DNA from: Bacteroidales bacterium
GTDB lineage: Bacteria; Bacteroidota; Bacteroidia; Bacteroidales; GCA-2748055
Length of the DNA stretch: 64,000 nucleotides
Reading direction: 5' to 3'
Assembly (NCBI GenBank): GCA_016936975.1
Contig: JAFGWU010000095.1
Location: 1-64,000, forward strand
Numbering within the stretch: position 1 is the stretch's first letter; each line of letters starts with the position of its first letter. Of the stretch, positions 36,709 through 45,787 are shown in pieces. Position numbers and translations under genes: made by a program. Under the pieces are notes generated by a model. It ran no database searches, was not told the origin of the DNA, and worked only from the letters and a program-made list of their open reading frames with translations.

Positions 36709-38358
36709 ATGCGGAATACCAGAATCCTCCTGCTTCTTACGGCTCTTCTCCCTTTGATCCTGCCGGATCTTTCCGGCCAGAAGCCGGGGCTGAACAGCAT
36801 CACCATTCCTGAACTGAATGCACATATATCGTTTCTTGCCTCGGATGAGTTGAAGGGACGCGAAACTGGTGAGCCGGGGTTGCAGATTGCGGCACGTTAC
36901 CTGGCAACGCAGGCTGTACTTACCGGATTGAAATCCCTTGATGAGGACGGGGATTATCTCCAGTATTACACCATTGTTAAAAAGGAATATGACCTGGATA
37001 AAAGCGCCGTAACCATTACCGGCCGGGATGGGAAAACCGATCGCCTGAAGGATGAATTTTTTCTGTTCCCCCGTACGGATGAAAAGAACATTCACCTGGA
37101 AGGGGAGGTGGTTTTCGCAGGTTACGGCATCCATGCTGAGGAACTTGGATACGATGATTTTAAAGACGTAGACATCAGGGACAAGATCGTGCTCATCATG
37201 ACCCGCTCTCCCATGGATGAGAAAGGGGAACGTTATAAACTGGATGATGCGAGGTGGCAATCAGAGGAAAATTTCCAGCATAAGGTCGCTTATATCTATT
37301 CCATGGGTGCACGTGCCATTCTGCGGGTTTATGATCCGAAATCGGGCATCCGGTCCATTTCAGACATTGATCCCCAGCTCTCGAATTACCTCCGGAGTTC
37401 CGTGGAGTTGAAAGAGGATATGGAATCCCGCCCGGAAAATCCGGATATGATGAAGATCATTCTGATCCACCGGCATATTGCGGATAAATTGCTCGAAGGG
37501 TCGGGAACCTACCTCCCGGAACTGCAGATGAAGATCGATAATGATCTGACGCCCCGCTCTTTCCTGATCAAGGATAAAAAGATTCAATTCGATTTGCATA
37601 TCGCAGAAAATGAAATTGCCGTACCCAATGTTTTCGCGATCATTGAAGGAAGAGACCCGGTTCTGAAGGAAGAGATGGTTCTTTACACGGCGCATATGGA
37701 CCATCTGGGCGATGCGGATGGAGGGAAGGCCATCTTTAACGGGGCGGATGATAACGCATCCGGCTCTGTGGCCCTGCTTGAAATCGCGGAAGCATTCATG
37801 AGCGGGCAGAGCAGGCCGGAACGAAGTGTGGGATTTCTCTGGATTTCCGGGTCGGAGTACGGACTGATGGGTTCCGATTATTATTCCCGTTATCCGGTTC
37901 ATAAGCTGGAGCGCACAGCGGCGGTGATCAATCTCGATATGATCGCGCGAAGCAGAACAGAAGCCGATAGTGCCGGACACCGTCATTTTAACCTGACCAT
38001 CGTCGGGAAAGATTCTGTACAGGTGATCGGAGGATTGCAGAGCAGCGTCCTGATGGATCTGAACAGGCAGGTCCTTGAGGAGATGAACATGACCGGTATA
38101 TATACCTATAACAGCCCGGATCACCCCGACCGGACCCTGTACAGGAGTGACCATTATAGTTTTATGAAGCGGGATATCCCTTCACTGTTCTATTCGACAG
38201 GCATACATCACGACTATCAGGCCACGGATGATGTGGTTGAAAACCTGGATTTCGAAACCTTTCTCAGGATGACGAGGCTCTCCTTCCTGGCAGGCTACAG
38301 GGTGGCCAATTTCAGGGGGCCGATTAAAGTGGACCATCCTTTCAGTGAATGGGAGTAA
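36709..38358 (+). CDS. M28-family metallopeptidase with an altered active site
   Basis: 549 residues. A signal peptide is followed by a region containing a PA-like insertion (about 130-290) and the M28 catalytic domain. The two-metal ligands are recognisable: H329 (YTAHMDHLG), D347 (GADDNASG), E383, D410 (NLDMIA) and His at 500/501 (GIHHDY). The family has Glu-Glu in GEExGLxGS, where the first Glu is the general base; here it reads GSEYGLMGS, with Ser at 382. The metal site looks intact, so the protein may bind peptides or work differently. It lies 28 bases upstream of the patatin-like gene and is predicted periplasmic or secreted. Confidence 0.85.
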   Translation: MRNTRILLLLTALLPLILPDLSGQKPGLNSITIPELNAHISFLASDELKGRETGEPGLQIAARYLATQAVLTGLKSLDEDGDYLQYYTIVKKEYDLDKSAVTITGRDGKTDRLKDEFFLFPRTDEKNIHLEGEVVFAGYGIHAEELGYDDFKDVDIRDKIVLIMTRSPMDEKGERYKLDDARWQSEENFQHKVAYIYSMGARAILRVYDPKSGIRSISDIDPQLSNYLRSSVELKEDMESRPENPDMMKIILIHRHIADKLLEGSGTYLPELQMKIDNDLTPRSFLIKDKKIQFDLHIAENEIAVPNVFAIIEGRDPVLKEEMVLYTAHMDHLGDADGGKAIFNGADDNASGSVALLEIAEAFMSGQSRPERSVGFLWISGSEYGLMGSDYYSRYPVHKLERTAAVINLDMIARSRTEADSAGHRHFNLTIVGKDSVQVIGGLQSSVLMDLNRQVLEEMNMTGIYTYNSPDHPDRTLYRSDHYSFMKRDIPSLFYSTGIHHDYQATDDVVENLDFETFLRMTRLSFLAGYRVANFRGPIKVDHPFSEWE

Positions 38359-38386
38359 TGGCTTTCCACGCTAAATTTATTAAAAC

Positions 38387-39157
38387 ATGAAACGAACAAG
38401 GAAGCACAAACTCGGGATCGTCCTGAGCGGCGGGGCCGCGAGAGGGTTTGCTCACCCGGGTGTGCTGAAGGCATTGCATGAATTTAACATGGAACCCGAA
38501 ATCATTGCAGGGGCCAGTGCCGGCGCCATAGCCGGAGGGTTCTATGCCGATGGCTATGAACCGGAAGAGATTCTCGAATTGTTCAAGGGAAAACGGTTCC
38601 TGGATCTGGCCCGTTTAAGAATGGGTAAGACAGGATTGCTCGAAGTGGAGGGACTGAGGAAACTGCTCAGGAAAAACATGAGGGCGAAGGATTTTGACGG
38701 CCTTAAAAAGGAGTTCGTGGTGTCTGTCACCAATTTCCGGACCGGGGAGGCGGAGTATCTCACGGAGGGCGATCTCGTGGAATCGATCATAGCCTCTTCC
38801 AGTATCCCCGTTCTCTTCACACCGGTAAAACTGAACGGTAAGCTTTACATTGACGGAGGGGTGGTTGATAATTTCCCGGTTGGTCCCATCAGGGAGAAAT
38901 GCAAAAAACTGGTAGGGGTTGCGGTTAATCCGATCGGGGAGGAGAAGGGTTCCGTCTCCATGATCTCCATGAGCGTGCGTGCGTTTCATCTCTCAATGGC
39001 GGCCGGTATGAAGTATAAAAGGGATGAGGTTGATATTTATATTGAACCGGAGAAGCTGAAAGATTTCTCGCTTCTGGATGTGAAAGCCGGTGACAAGATG
39101 TTTAAGATAGGCTATGAGGCAGCCCGGGAGGTTCTGTCGGGGAAATCATCACGTTAA
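38387..39157 (+). CDS. Patatin-like phospholipase
   Basis: 256 residues. The patatin dyad is complete: oxyanion loop SGGAARG (14-20), nucleophile S44 in GASAG and D156 in IDGGVVDNFP. No signal peptide or membrane helix, so it should be cytoplasmic, acting as a serine acyl-hydrolase on lipids; homologues such as RssA-type proteins are of uncertain substrate. It starts 28 bases after the M28 gene. Its TAA overlaps the converging ppk2 TAA within a shared TTAA. Confidence 0.92.
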   Translation: MKRTRKHKLGIVLSGGAARGFAHPGVLKALHEFNMEPEIIAGASAGAIAGGFYADGYEPEEILELFKGKRFLDLARLRMGKTGLLEVEGLRKLLRKNMRAKDFDGLKKEFVVSVTNFRTGEAEYLTEGDLVESIIASSSIPVLFTPVKLNGKLYIDGGVVDNFPVGPIREKCKKLVGVAVNPIGEEKGSVSMISMSVRAFHLSMAAGMKYKRDEVDIYIEPEKLKDFSLLDVKAGDKMFKIGYEAAREVLSGKSSR

Positions 39158-39969
39158 TATATTTCCGGGACAAAGGTTTGTTCGTTAATCGGCGGCCTGA
39201 TGTATCCCTCCTTGTTGATGGGGGGCAGATCGATCTTTTTATGTTTGATGGGTTCGTAGGGAATCATGGAGAGAAGGTGATGAATGCAGTTCAGGCGGGC
39301 CCGTCGTTTATCATCCGCTTCCACCACCCACCAGGGTGATAGTCTGGTGTCGGTGTAGGCGAACATATCATCCTTTGCCCTGGAGTACTCCACCCATTTT
39401 GTGCGGGACTCTACATCCATTTCGCTTATTTTCCATCTTTTCAGCGGGTCCCCGATACGGTCTCTGAATCGCTTTTCCTGCTCCTCGTCGCTGACGGAGA
39501 ACCAGTATTTAATCAATATGATCCCGGAGTGAATCAGCATCTCTTCGAACCGGGGGCATGACCGGAGAAAATCCTGGTACTCCTCATCGGTGCAGAATCC
39601 CATGACCTTTTCCACGCCGGCCCTGTTGTACCAGCTCCGGTCGAACAGGACCATCTCACCGGCCGCCGGGAGGTGATCAACATAACGCTGGAAATACCAC
39701 TGTGTTTTTTCGCGTTCGGTAGGCACACCAAGAGCCACTACCCTGCAGATGCGGGGATTGAGCCGCTGGGTAATCCGTTTAATGACGCCTCCCTTTCCCG
39801 CGGCATCCCGTCCCTCGAAGAGCACCACCACACGGAGTCCTTTCTCTTTCACCCAGTCGTGGAGCTGAACCAGCTCGAACTGGAGCTTTTCCAGCTCACT
39901 GAAATAACCTTTCTTTTCGAGGGGTTCCTTTTTTCCGGAATTTTGATTCTTTTGCTTTTTGCCGGACAT
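39154..39969 (-). CDS. ppk2: Polyphosphate kinase 2 (PPK2)
   Basis: 271 residues, one PPK2 domain as in class I enzymes. Walker A EGRDAAGKGG (K59), Walker B VLFDRSWYNRAG (D110) and the lid region with FRDRIGDPLKRWKIS are visible. It transfers phosphate between polyphosphate and nucleotides, usually making GTP or ATP from the diphosphate. The N-terminal 20 residues are highly basic (Lys-rich). It is the last gene of a possible unit with the DUF6340-like lipoprotein gene 19 bases upstream. Confidence 0.95.
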   Translation of the reverse strand: MSGKKQKNQNSGKKEPLEKKGYFSELEKLQFELVQLHDWVKEKGLRVVVLFEGRDAAGKGGVIKRITQRLNPRICRVVALGVPTEREKTQWYFQRYVDHLPAAGEMVLFDRSWYNRAGVEKVMGFCTDEEYQDFLRSCPRFEEMLIHSGIILIKYWFSVSDEEQEKRFRDRIGDPLKRWKISEMDVESRTKWVEYSRAKDDMFAYTDTRLSPWWVVEADDKRRARLNCIHHLLSMIPYEPIKHKKIDLPPINKEGYIRPPINEQTFVPEIY

Positions 39970-39988
39970 ATCTTAAAGGGATTTGACG

Positions 39989-40951
39989 TTAGTGATTTAT
40001 CTGGTAGTCGAGTATTTCCGTCTCGGTGATACGGGCGTTCAGGATTTGGACATACTCCTTGGAATCTTTATTCCTGTATTTGCCCCATGCCGTCTGGGCC
40101 CACTCTTTGGCTTTGCCATAGTCGCCCAGGATCTCATATATCACCGCCAGGTTGTGTGCTGCTCGTCCCTGTATTCTCCTTTTCCCTGTCTCAACGGCCC
40201 GTTCAAGCGAAAGGATGGCCGCATCCCAGTCGTTCACCTCCATCATGCGGCCGCCTTCAGCAAGGTTTGCATCCCTCCGCGGCCTGTTGTAGTATATTCT
40301 TTCCACCCTGAACCACGACGGGAAGATCCGGTTGGCATAAACGCTTCCCGCCTGGTAGCTCGCTTCATAAACCGCCCGGTCCTGGGTTGTTAACCGCACA
40401 AGCACCCCTTCGATCGTCGATACAGGTTGTTTCCATCCGGCGTGGTGAAAATAGGCAAACTCATCCACAATCGCCTGGCTCTTCACATCATAGAGCCGGA
40501 ATCCGGCCTTAACCTCTGCCCTGTCGGAGAGCACCTGGAGATCGAAGAGTTCGAGCACCAGGAGGGCATCGGCACTGAAATCCCGCGCGAGGTTTACCGC
40601 TTCCGTCCAATCAAGGGGGACAGGAAATTCCATGCTGCTGCCGGGCCGCTCATTGACCAGGTTCGTCTTGATGACATTCAGGTTTCCCTGGTTGATCAAA
40701 CGGTCTGCCAGCCCGTCCATACAGACCCTGGAGGGGGAGCTGGTTTTACCGTCAACGACAGCCATCAGCCCTTTTTCCAGGAAGTTAACCACCTTATTGG
40801 TTGATACACTGCGGTCGAACAGGGCAATGGACTGGATATGGTCGGGCAGATCCACTGCAGCAGGAAATCTTGCGTCGAAATAGATGGTAGGGGCACTGCA
40901 GGTCACAAAAAGGATCAGCAGGAGTCCGGTTCGGGTTAATCTCTTTTTCAT
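39989..40951 (-). CDS. DUF6340-like lipoprotein
   Basis: 320 residues. LLILFVTCSAP gives a lipobox Cys at the end of the signal peptide. The body (SIALFDRSVSTNKVVNFLEKG, DADALLVLELFDLQV-like stretch) resembles DUF6340, a Bacteroidota lipoprotein family of unknown function; the last ~90 residues look like a TPR pair (AAILSLERAVETGKRRIQGRAAHNLAVIYEILGDYGKA). It lies 58 bases after the PD40-SPOR gene and 19 before ppk2, all on the minus strand. Confidence 0.75.
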   Translation of the reverse strand: MKKRLTRTGLLLILFVTCSAPTIYFDARFPAAVDLPDHIQSIALFDRSVSTNKVVNFLEKGLMAVVDGKTSSPSRVCMDGLADRLINQGNLNVIKTNLVNERPGSSMEFPVPLDWTEAVNLARDFSADALLVLELFDLQVLSDRAEVKAGFRLYDVKSQAIVDEFAYFHHAGWKQPVSTIEGVLVRLTTQDRAVYEASYQAGSVYANRIFPSWFRVERIYYNRPRRDANLAEGGRMMEVNDWDAAILSLERAVETGKRRIQGRAAHNLAVIYEILGDYGKAKEWAQTAWGKYRNKDSKEYVQILNARITETEILDYQINH

Positions 40952-41009
40952 GGTATGGGTTTTAGTTAAGGCATACCTGCCGAAACCGCCTCTTTCCCAT
41001 GGAAACCAA

Positions 41010-42578
41010 TCACTGTTTGAAGACAGAGGGATCGGTTACCCGTTCATCATTGATGAATGCGGCCACGAAAGCCTGGCTGTAACCGGCTTTCCTGCACCTG
41101 TTCTTAAATGCATCCGCCTCGCCCGCACTGGAAAATGCGCCGACGGTGTATCGGTAGGCTCCTTTATAATAATACTCAAAAGCCGGATAAATCCTGCCGT
41201 CGATGTTCACCCGGTAATTGGTTTTAGGTTTGGAACTGGAAACAATCTGAACCCTGAACACCACCGCCTCCTTATCCGCCTCCGGTTCGGCAGGGGTGGT
41301 TTCTGTCCGGGCGACCGGGGGTGTTACCTGTTCCTGCTTTACCGGCGTAGGTTCTGCTGCCTGCCTTGCGGTACTTACCTCCTCTGCCTTTCGGACAGGG
41401 ATTGCTTTCACGGTTTCGGTTTCTGCCGCCTTTTCTTTTTTCTCCTCCGTCACTTTTGCAGTGACCGTTGTTTCTGCAGGGAATTCCTTCTTTTCGTTTT
41501 CTCCAGACGGGATGCCGATCACGGTGACGGGTTCGTCGCCGGCGCCGGTCAGAAGATCACCGGACAGGCTGGAATATCTTTCCTGTGCGGAAAGGAAGAG
41601 GACGCCGGATAATTTTTCCGAACCTTCAGAGTGCATTCTGAATAGTCGTGAATCCAGCCCGCCGGGCCGGTTTATGACGGAGAAATATCCCGACCGGCCC
41701 GACCTGTCGAAGGTAATGGCTGCCTCGTCGTGCCGGGTGTTTATCGGTTCCATCAGGTTGACGGGCTTGCTCCACCCGTCTCCCTGGTACCTGCACATGT
41801 AAATATCCAGACCCCCGAAACCAGAGTGTCCGCCGGAAGAGAAATAGAGGTTGAAATCACTGTCAATAAACGGGTAAAGCTCGTCCTGTTTGGTGTTGAT
41901 CTCCTTCCCAAGGTTTACGGGATCGCTCCACTTGTTGCCGGAGTATCGGACCAGATAGAGATCATACCCGCCCAGTGATGACCGGCTGTCGGAGGCATAA
42001 ACCAGGAATGAGTTGTCGGGGGCGGCGGCGGGATGCATGTAGTTGTTGAATCCGGTGCAGAAGGGCAAAGTCTCTATGTCGGATGGATTCAACCGGAGCT
42101 GACCGGAGGAACGGTCTTCTTCAACCGGGATCATGAAAATTTTCCTGGTTGATGCAGTTCTTTCATCCCTGCCGGCGGCACTGTAATATAGGATCCTGTA
42201 ATCGCCGGTGAACGACATCTCCTCCGGCATCACCGGGAAGAGGTTATCTTCGACAAAGGTCCTGTTGCGGGAGGCATTCGGACTATCAGGATTGACCAGG
42301 AAGGTCCCGAACCGGCCGAATGAAATATGGTCCGGCAACATCTTCTGCCGGTATTTCGAATTAGAGAACAGAATGATATCATCCTTATAAAATTGCACGC
42401 CGTTTGCCGGTTCCATCAGAAAGAGATCCAGGGTGTCAATGACCACCGGATCATTATTGGCCCTTGGTTCATCCGGGGAGCGACCTCCCGGGATTGAACC
42501 GGCGAAAAGGTGCGGAACCATTGCCAGGTAACCCTGAAGGAGCACGAAAGCTATGATGATTGGATAGTTGGATTTCAT
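41010..42578 (-). CDS. PD40 beta-propeller protein with C-terminal SPOR domain
   Basis: 522 residues. After a signal peptide come PD40/WD40-like repeats (about 70-320; NSFLVYASDSRSSLGGYDLYLV, DFNLYFSSGGHSGFGGLDIYM). A long low-complexity linker rich in Glu, Ala, Thr, Val and Lys (about 350-440) leads to a SPOR-like domain at the end (AYRYTVGAFSSAGEADAFKNRCRKAGYSQAFVAAF), which would bind denuded peptidoglycan. It follows the PorP/SprF gene by 11 bases. In many Bacteroidota a PorP/SprF protein is paired with a PD40-OmpA protein (PorE type) that ties T9SS to the wall; here SPOR stands where OmpA would be, which is an inference about equivalent roles. Confidence 0.85.
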   Translation of the reverse strand: MKSNYPIIIAFVLLQGYLAMVPHLFAGSIPGGRSPDEPRANNDPVVIDTLDLFLMEPANGVQFYKDDIILFSNSKYRQKMLPDHISFGRFGTFLVNPDSPNASRNRTFVEDNLFPVMPEEMSFTGDYRILYYSAAGRDERTASTRKIFMIPVEEDRSSGQLRLNPSDIETLPFCTGFNNYMHPAAAPDNSFLVYASDSRSSLGGYDLYLVRYSGNKWSDPVNLGKEINTKQDELYPFIDSDFNLYFSSGGHSGFGGLDIYMCRYQGDGWSKPVNLMEPINTRHDEAAITFDRSGRSGYFSVINRPGGLDSRLFRMHSEGSEKLSGVLFLSAQERYSSLSGDLLTGAGDEPVTVIGIPSGENEKKEFPAETTVTAKVTEEKKEKAAETETVKAIPVRKAEEVSTARQAAEPTPVKQEQVTPPVARTETTPAEPEADKEAVVFRVQIVSSSKPKTNYRVNIDGRIYPAFEYYYKGAYRYTVGAFSSAGEADAFKNRCRKAGYSQAFVAAFINDERVTDPSVFKQ

Positions 42579-42589
42579 AATGGTGCGAT

Positions 42590-43540
42590 TTACCAGTGCC
42601 TGTTTTTAATGAACATATTTTTATCCCCGCCCAGGTTCAATCCCAGTGATACCTCAATAATGATGTTGTCGGCGGTGAGAAATCCGGTCCGGGGAAATTC
42701 AATAAAGACCCCGGTAAAGAATCTTGGAAACTGATACTGCATGAAGAGGGAGAGATTGTCCCAATCCCTGAAACAGGTTCCCACAAAGAAGTTTCCCATA
42801 TACAGTTTCAGATAGGGAATGATATCCTTATAAAGCTCCGACAGGGTGGAGTCGGTGGCGCTGACCAGTATGGATGGCTCAAGAACAATGGCCTGTTTCC
42901 TGCTCAGAAGAAACTTATAACCTCCGTAAAAGTGATATTCCCTGGGCACATAGGTCTCATCGCCATAGGCGGTAACAGAATCATTGATCATCCCGAGGAG
43001 GTTGGTTGAAGAAAGTCCTGCAAAGGCAGTCGGCCCGTAATAATAGAGCCCGAAGTCTGCATTGGGGGTGAACGGTTTGAATCCCTCGGGAGGGGTTTCC
43101 CCATCCTCTTTATCGATATTGTAGGTTCCTCGTGCAGAAAGCCCAATGGAAAGAAAGGAGAGGTTCGTCCTGTTGAGGGGGATATGATATGAACCCGATA
43201 GGCCCATCCCGAGATTGCGGGAGGAGACCATGGGATCGTGCACGATATAGCCACCAACGCCAAAATTGCTGAACGGGATCTCTCCGGGGATGATGGCGGC
43301 TCCTGAGGCTTTGCCGGGCAGACGGCTGTTGTAGGTGAGCATCTGTGCCCCGGGGGAGCCGTTGACCCTCAGCATCAGGTTTATGTTTTTAAAATCCTTG
43401 CTGCCGGCAATGGCCGGATTAATAACCAGCGGCGCGTAAACGGGATAGGAAAACGGCTTGGACGGAATTTTCTGGCCGACCGATACCGAGCAGGCCAGCA
43501 TTCCGACCAGCATTATGGTTAACCTGTTGAGAAGCCTCAT
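42590..43540 (-). CDS. PorP/SprF-family type IX secretion/surface-attachment outer-membrane protein
   Basis: 316 residues. Signal peptide ending VSVGQ, then the family opening (PFSYPVYAPLVINPAIAGSKDFKNINLMLR) and a series of beta strands ending LGLNLGGDKNMFIKNRHW, as in PorP/SprF barrels. Members bind T9SS adhesins or belong to the PorK/L/M/N/P complex. With several such paralogues in a typical genome, this one need not be the core PorP. It is the first gene of the PorP/PD40-SPOR pair. Confidence 0.88.
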   Translation of the reverse strand: MRLLNRLTIMLVGMLACSVSVGQKIPSKPFSYPVYAPLVINPAIAGSKDFKNINLMLRVNGSPGAQMLTYNSRLPGKASGAAIIPGEIPFSNFGVGGYIVHDPMVSSRNLGMGLSGSYHIPLNRTNLSFLSIGLSARGTYNIDKEDGETPPEGFKPFTPNADFGLYYYGPTAFAGLSSTNLLGMINDSVTAYGDETYVPREYHFYGGYKFLLSRKQAIVLEPSILVSATDSTLSELYKDIIPYLKLYMGNFFVGTCFRDWDNLSLFMQYQFPRFFTGVFIEFPRTGFLTADNIIIEVSLGLNLGGDKNMFIKNRHW

Positions 43541-43636
43541 AAACCGGATGTTTCAAATGTTAAATAACGTACTCTTCTGGAAATAGTCAAATAAAAGTAC
43601 AAAAAAATCATATGATTTAATAAAAGGAGAAAATAG

Positions 43637-43667
43637 TTGACATTGGATTCCTGCTGCACTAACTTTG
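43637..43667 (+). promoter_or_regulatory. Promoter of the TPR lipoprotein gene
   Basis: TTGA, 19 bp, TAACTTTG. Exact -7 consensus (TAnnTTTG) with the right spacing; predicted transcript start about 30 bases before the ATG at 43706. Confidence 0.65.
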
Positions 43668-43705
43668 ATTGTTCACTTATTATTAATTGTTAAACCAGCC
43701 CGATT

Positions 43706-44500
43706 ATGAAAAATGTCTCATTTTTAAAGGTTTTAATTCCGGCATGTTTTGTTCTCCTGACATGCTATTGTACCACCACGACAGAGGATAAGATCCCTGT
43801 TACCACTGAATCAGGGAAGGCCCTGGATTTATACAACCAGGCCCTGGTTGCCAGCGATGAAGTGTATGTTGGAAGGGCTATGGATCTTCTTGAAAAAGCC
43901 CTTGCGGAAGATCCGCAGTTCTTTATGGCTGCCTATTCCCTGGCAACGTTTAACCTCTATTTTGGTAACATGGAGGCCTTTCAGAAGAACGCACAGCAGG
44001 CTCTTTCAACAGAGTTGAAATTGAGCAAAGGAGAGAATTTAATGAAACAGGCACTGGAAAAGCTGGTCGAAGATCCGGATGCCGACGTCACCTCCATCGG
44101 AAGGGAACTGGTGGAAATGTATCCCGGCGATGATGCTGCCTATTTTCAGATGGCCCTGTTCCAGTGGCTCAACGAAGACTATGAAGGCGCAATAGATACC
44201 TATACAAAGGCCCTGGAAATAACAGAAAATGATGCCCCCATATACAACCTGATGGGCTATAACTATTTGCAGCAGGAACAGTTTGATAAAGCAGAAGAAG
44301 TTTTTAACAAATATATCGAGCTGGCTCCGGACCTCCCCAATGCTTATGATTCAAAAGGCGATTATTTCCTGGCGGTCGGGGATCTGAAAGCGGCTTATGA
44401 GAGCTTTATGAAAGCACTGGAGATCGATTCGCTGTTTACTACATCGCTGGAGAAAGCCGCAAAGGTGAAGCTGAAGCTCGATTCCATGGTTGTTGAATAA
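43706..44500 (+). CDS. TPR-repeat lipoprotein
   Basis: 264 residues. A short signal with Cys residues (LLTCYC) suggests lipidation. Then about five tetratricopeptide repeats fill the rest (for example GAIDTYTKALEITENDAPIYNLMGYNYLQQEQFDKAEEVF). TPR domains bind partner proteins; no enzyme motif. It is a single-gene unit with a clear promoter. Confidence 0.85.
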   Translation: MKNVSFLKVLIPACFVLLTCYCTTTTEDKIPVTTESGKALDLYNQALVASDEVYVGRAMDLLEKALAEDPQFFMAAYSLATFNLYFGNMEAFQKNAQQALSTELKLSKGENLMKQALEKLVEDPDADVTSIGRELVEMYPGDDAAYFQMALFQWLNEDYEGAIDTYTKALEITENDAPIYNLMGYNYLQQEQFDKAEEVFNKYIELAPDLPNAYDSKGDYFLAVGDLKAAYESFMKALEIDSLFTTSLEKAAKVKLKLDSMVVE

Positions 44501-44539
44501 TAAAATCTGACCGGAGAGCCGGGAAATGCGATCCGATAG

Positions 44540-44571
44540 CGACACAATGTTATAATGTAACGACACAATGT
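44540..44571 (+). repeat. Pair of 11-bp direct repeats
   Basis: CGACACAATGT occurs at 44540-44550 and again at 44561-44571, 21 bp apart (two helical turns), in the region between converging genes. AATGTCTTAAAACATT just behind forms a small palindrome. Confidence 0.5.
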
Positions 44572-44618
44572 CTTAAAACATTTCGGAAGAGCGTTCTGAT
44601 GCTTACCGGTTCCCGGTT

Positions 44619-44644
44619 TCCGCCTTCGTTAAAACTTCGGCGGA
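44619..44644. repeat. Interrupted palindrome, REP-like
   Basis: TCCGCC-TTC-GTTAAAAC-TTC-GGCGGA: six-base outer arms and GTT/AAC inner arms around a symmetric TTC/TTC mismatch. It resembles short intergenic repeats, but only one copy is visible here. Confidence 0.45.
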
Positions 44645-44736
44645 CGGTACAGGGTTCAGGGTCCTGATTCTTCATATAGCTGAGTAAACTGCTAAAATCG
44701 TTAATATTCCATGACAGGCATGGCGCGGTTGTCTAT

Positions 44737-44791
44737 TGCCTGCTGCCTGCTGATTACTGCTTACTACTGCCTACTGCCTGCTGCTTACTGG
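44737..44791. repeat. Degenerate heptamer tandem repeat overlapping the DUF4340 gene end
   Basis: Seven imperfect copies of TGCYTRC (TGCCTGC, TGCCTGC, TGATTAC, TGCTTAC, then TAC, TGCCTAC, TGCCTGC, TGCTTAC). The last part supplies the stop and the final residues (SSRQ) of the DUF4340 protein. Confidence 0.7.
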
Positions 44792-45769
44792 TTCCTGCCT
44801 GTCTCCGGAAAGAAAAAATCCGGCGTTCTTAAAGAGATCGCTGAACAATCCTTCACGTGGTACTTCGAACCATGATTCGGGATTGATACTGCTGTGGAGT
44901 ATGGTTGCGTCGTCGGGCCGGATGAACGCCTCTACCTCCAGCGGCTGCATGTTGTCGCCTTCAAACGTAACCCGGTAATCCGGCGGGGATGCCATCTCCG
45001 GGTTATCCATGAAACTTGCACTTCTTTTCCTCGACACACTGTTCAGGTATGAGTCCATGGCAGCCGAGTCGGCCAGGATGCCGCCTACCATCCAGCCTTC
45101 ACCGGTTTTCTGGGCAATGAAACCAGAATCGGCGGGATAATCGAATACAATCCTGCTTAACCGGGACAGCACAAGCCGGGTAACGGTCTGATCACGCCAG
45201 CTGTTGAAGTCCCGGTTGAAGGTCATTGCGAGAAAACCCTGCACGGCATAAACTTCATCTTCATGGTAATTCCTGACGTAGGTGATCCCGGTCCCCCGGT
45301 TCTGCCCGTATCCCCCGTAAGGACTCTGCACCGGCTTGTAATCGAACCGGCCGATGACAAGGTCAAGCGTGGTTTTTTTACCTTCCTTCACGGTGAGGCG
45401 TGTACCCAGAGAATCGTTCACATGGAATCCGGACCATTTATCTTCAGTGCGGGCCACCAGCTGGTCGGTCTTCAGGTTGAGGAGCTCGGCAAAAGCACTT
45501 CTGAGAGCGGCCTCATCGACAGGAACGGTCTGCTGTCCGTTTGAAACCTTCCACTCTGTTCCTTCCTTTGTAAATACAAGCTCTTCTCCGCCTGCCGCAC
45601 TGTTTTGAACCAGGTGCACGCCGGTAAGGTTTGCGGTATCGATCTGCACGATGTCGGTATTCAGGGTCCGCCCGCTCTTTTTTATCCCCGTGAAACGGGT
45701 AATGACGAATATTCCCGCAAGGAGGAGCAGGACGATCAACAGGATCCGGTTATTGAATCTTCCACTCAT
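44771..45769 (-). CDS. DUF4340-domain protein of the Gld-type ABC cluster
   Basis: 332 residues. One N-terminal membrane helix (RILLIVLLLLAGIFVITRF), then an extracytoplasmic region with WKVSNGQQTVPVDEAALRSAFAELLNLKTDQLVA and DLVIGRF that fits DUF4340. The family often sits beside gldG-like genes and is thought to assist such transporters; its biochemical role is unknown. It lies 18 bases after the GldG-type gene. The last residues come from a heptamer repeat. Confidence 0.82.
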   Translation of the reverse strand: MSGRFNNRILLIVLLLLAGIFVITRFTGIKKSGRTLNTDIVQIDTANLTGVHLVQNSAAGGEELVFTKEGTEWKVSNGQQTVPVDEAALRSAFAELLNLKTDQLVARTEDKWSGFHVNDSLGTRLTVKEGKKTTLDLVIGRFDYKPVQSPYGGYGQNRGTGITYVRNYHEDEVYAVQGFLAMTFNRDFNSWRDQTVTRLVLSRLSRIVFDYPADSGFIAQKTGEGWMVGGILADSAAMDSYLNSVSRKRSASFMDNPEMASPPDYRVTFEGDNMQPLEVEAFIRPDDATILHSSINPESWFEVPREGLFSDLFKNAGFFLSGDRQEPVSSRQ

Positions 45770-45787
45770 GATATTATTCGTTTTACA

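Noticed and set aside
44737-44791. Heptamer array as a CRISPR or gene
   Set aside because: Units are 7 bases, without spacers of constant length, and no cas gene is near.
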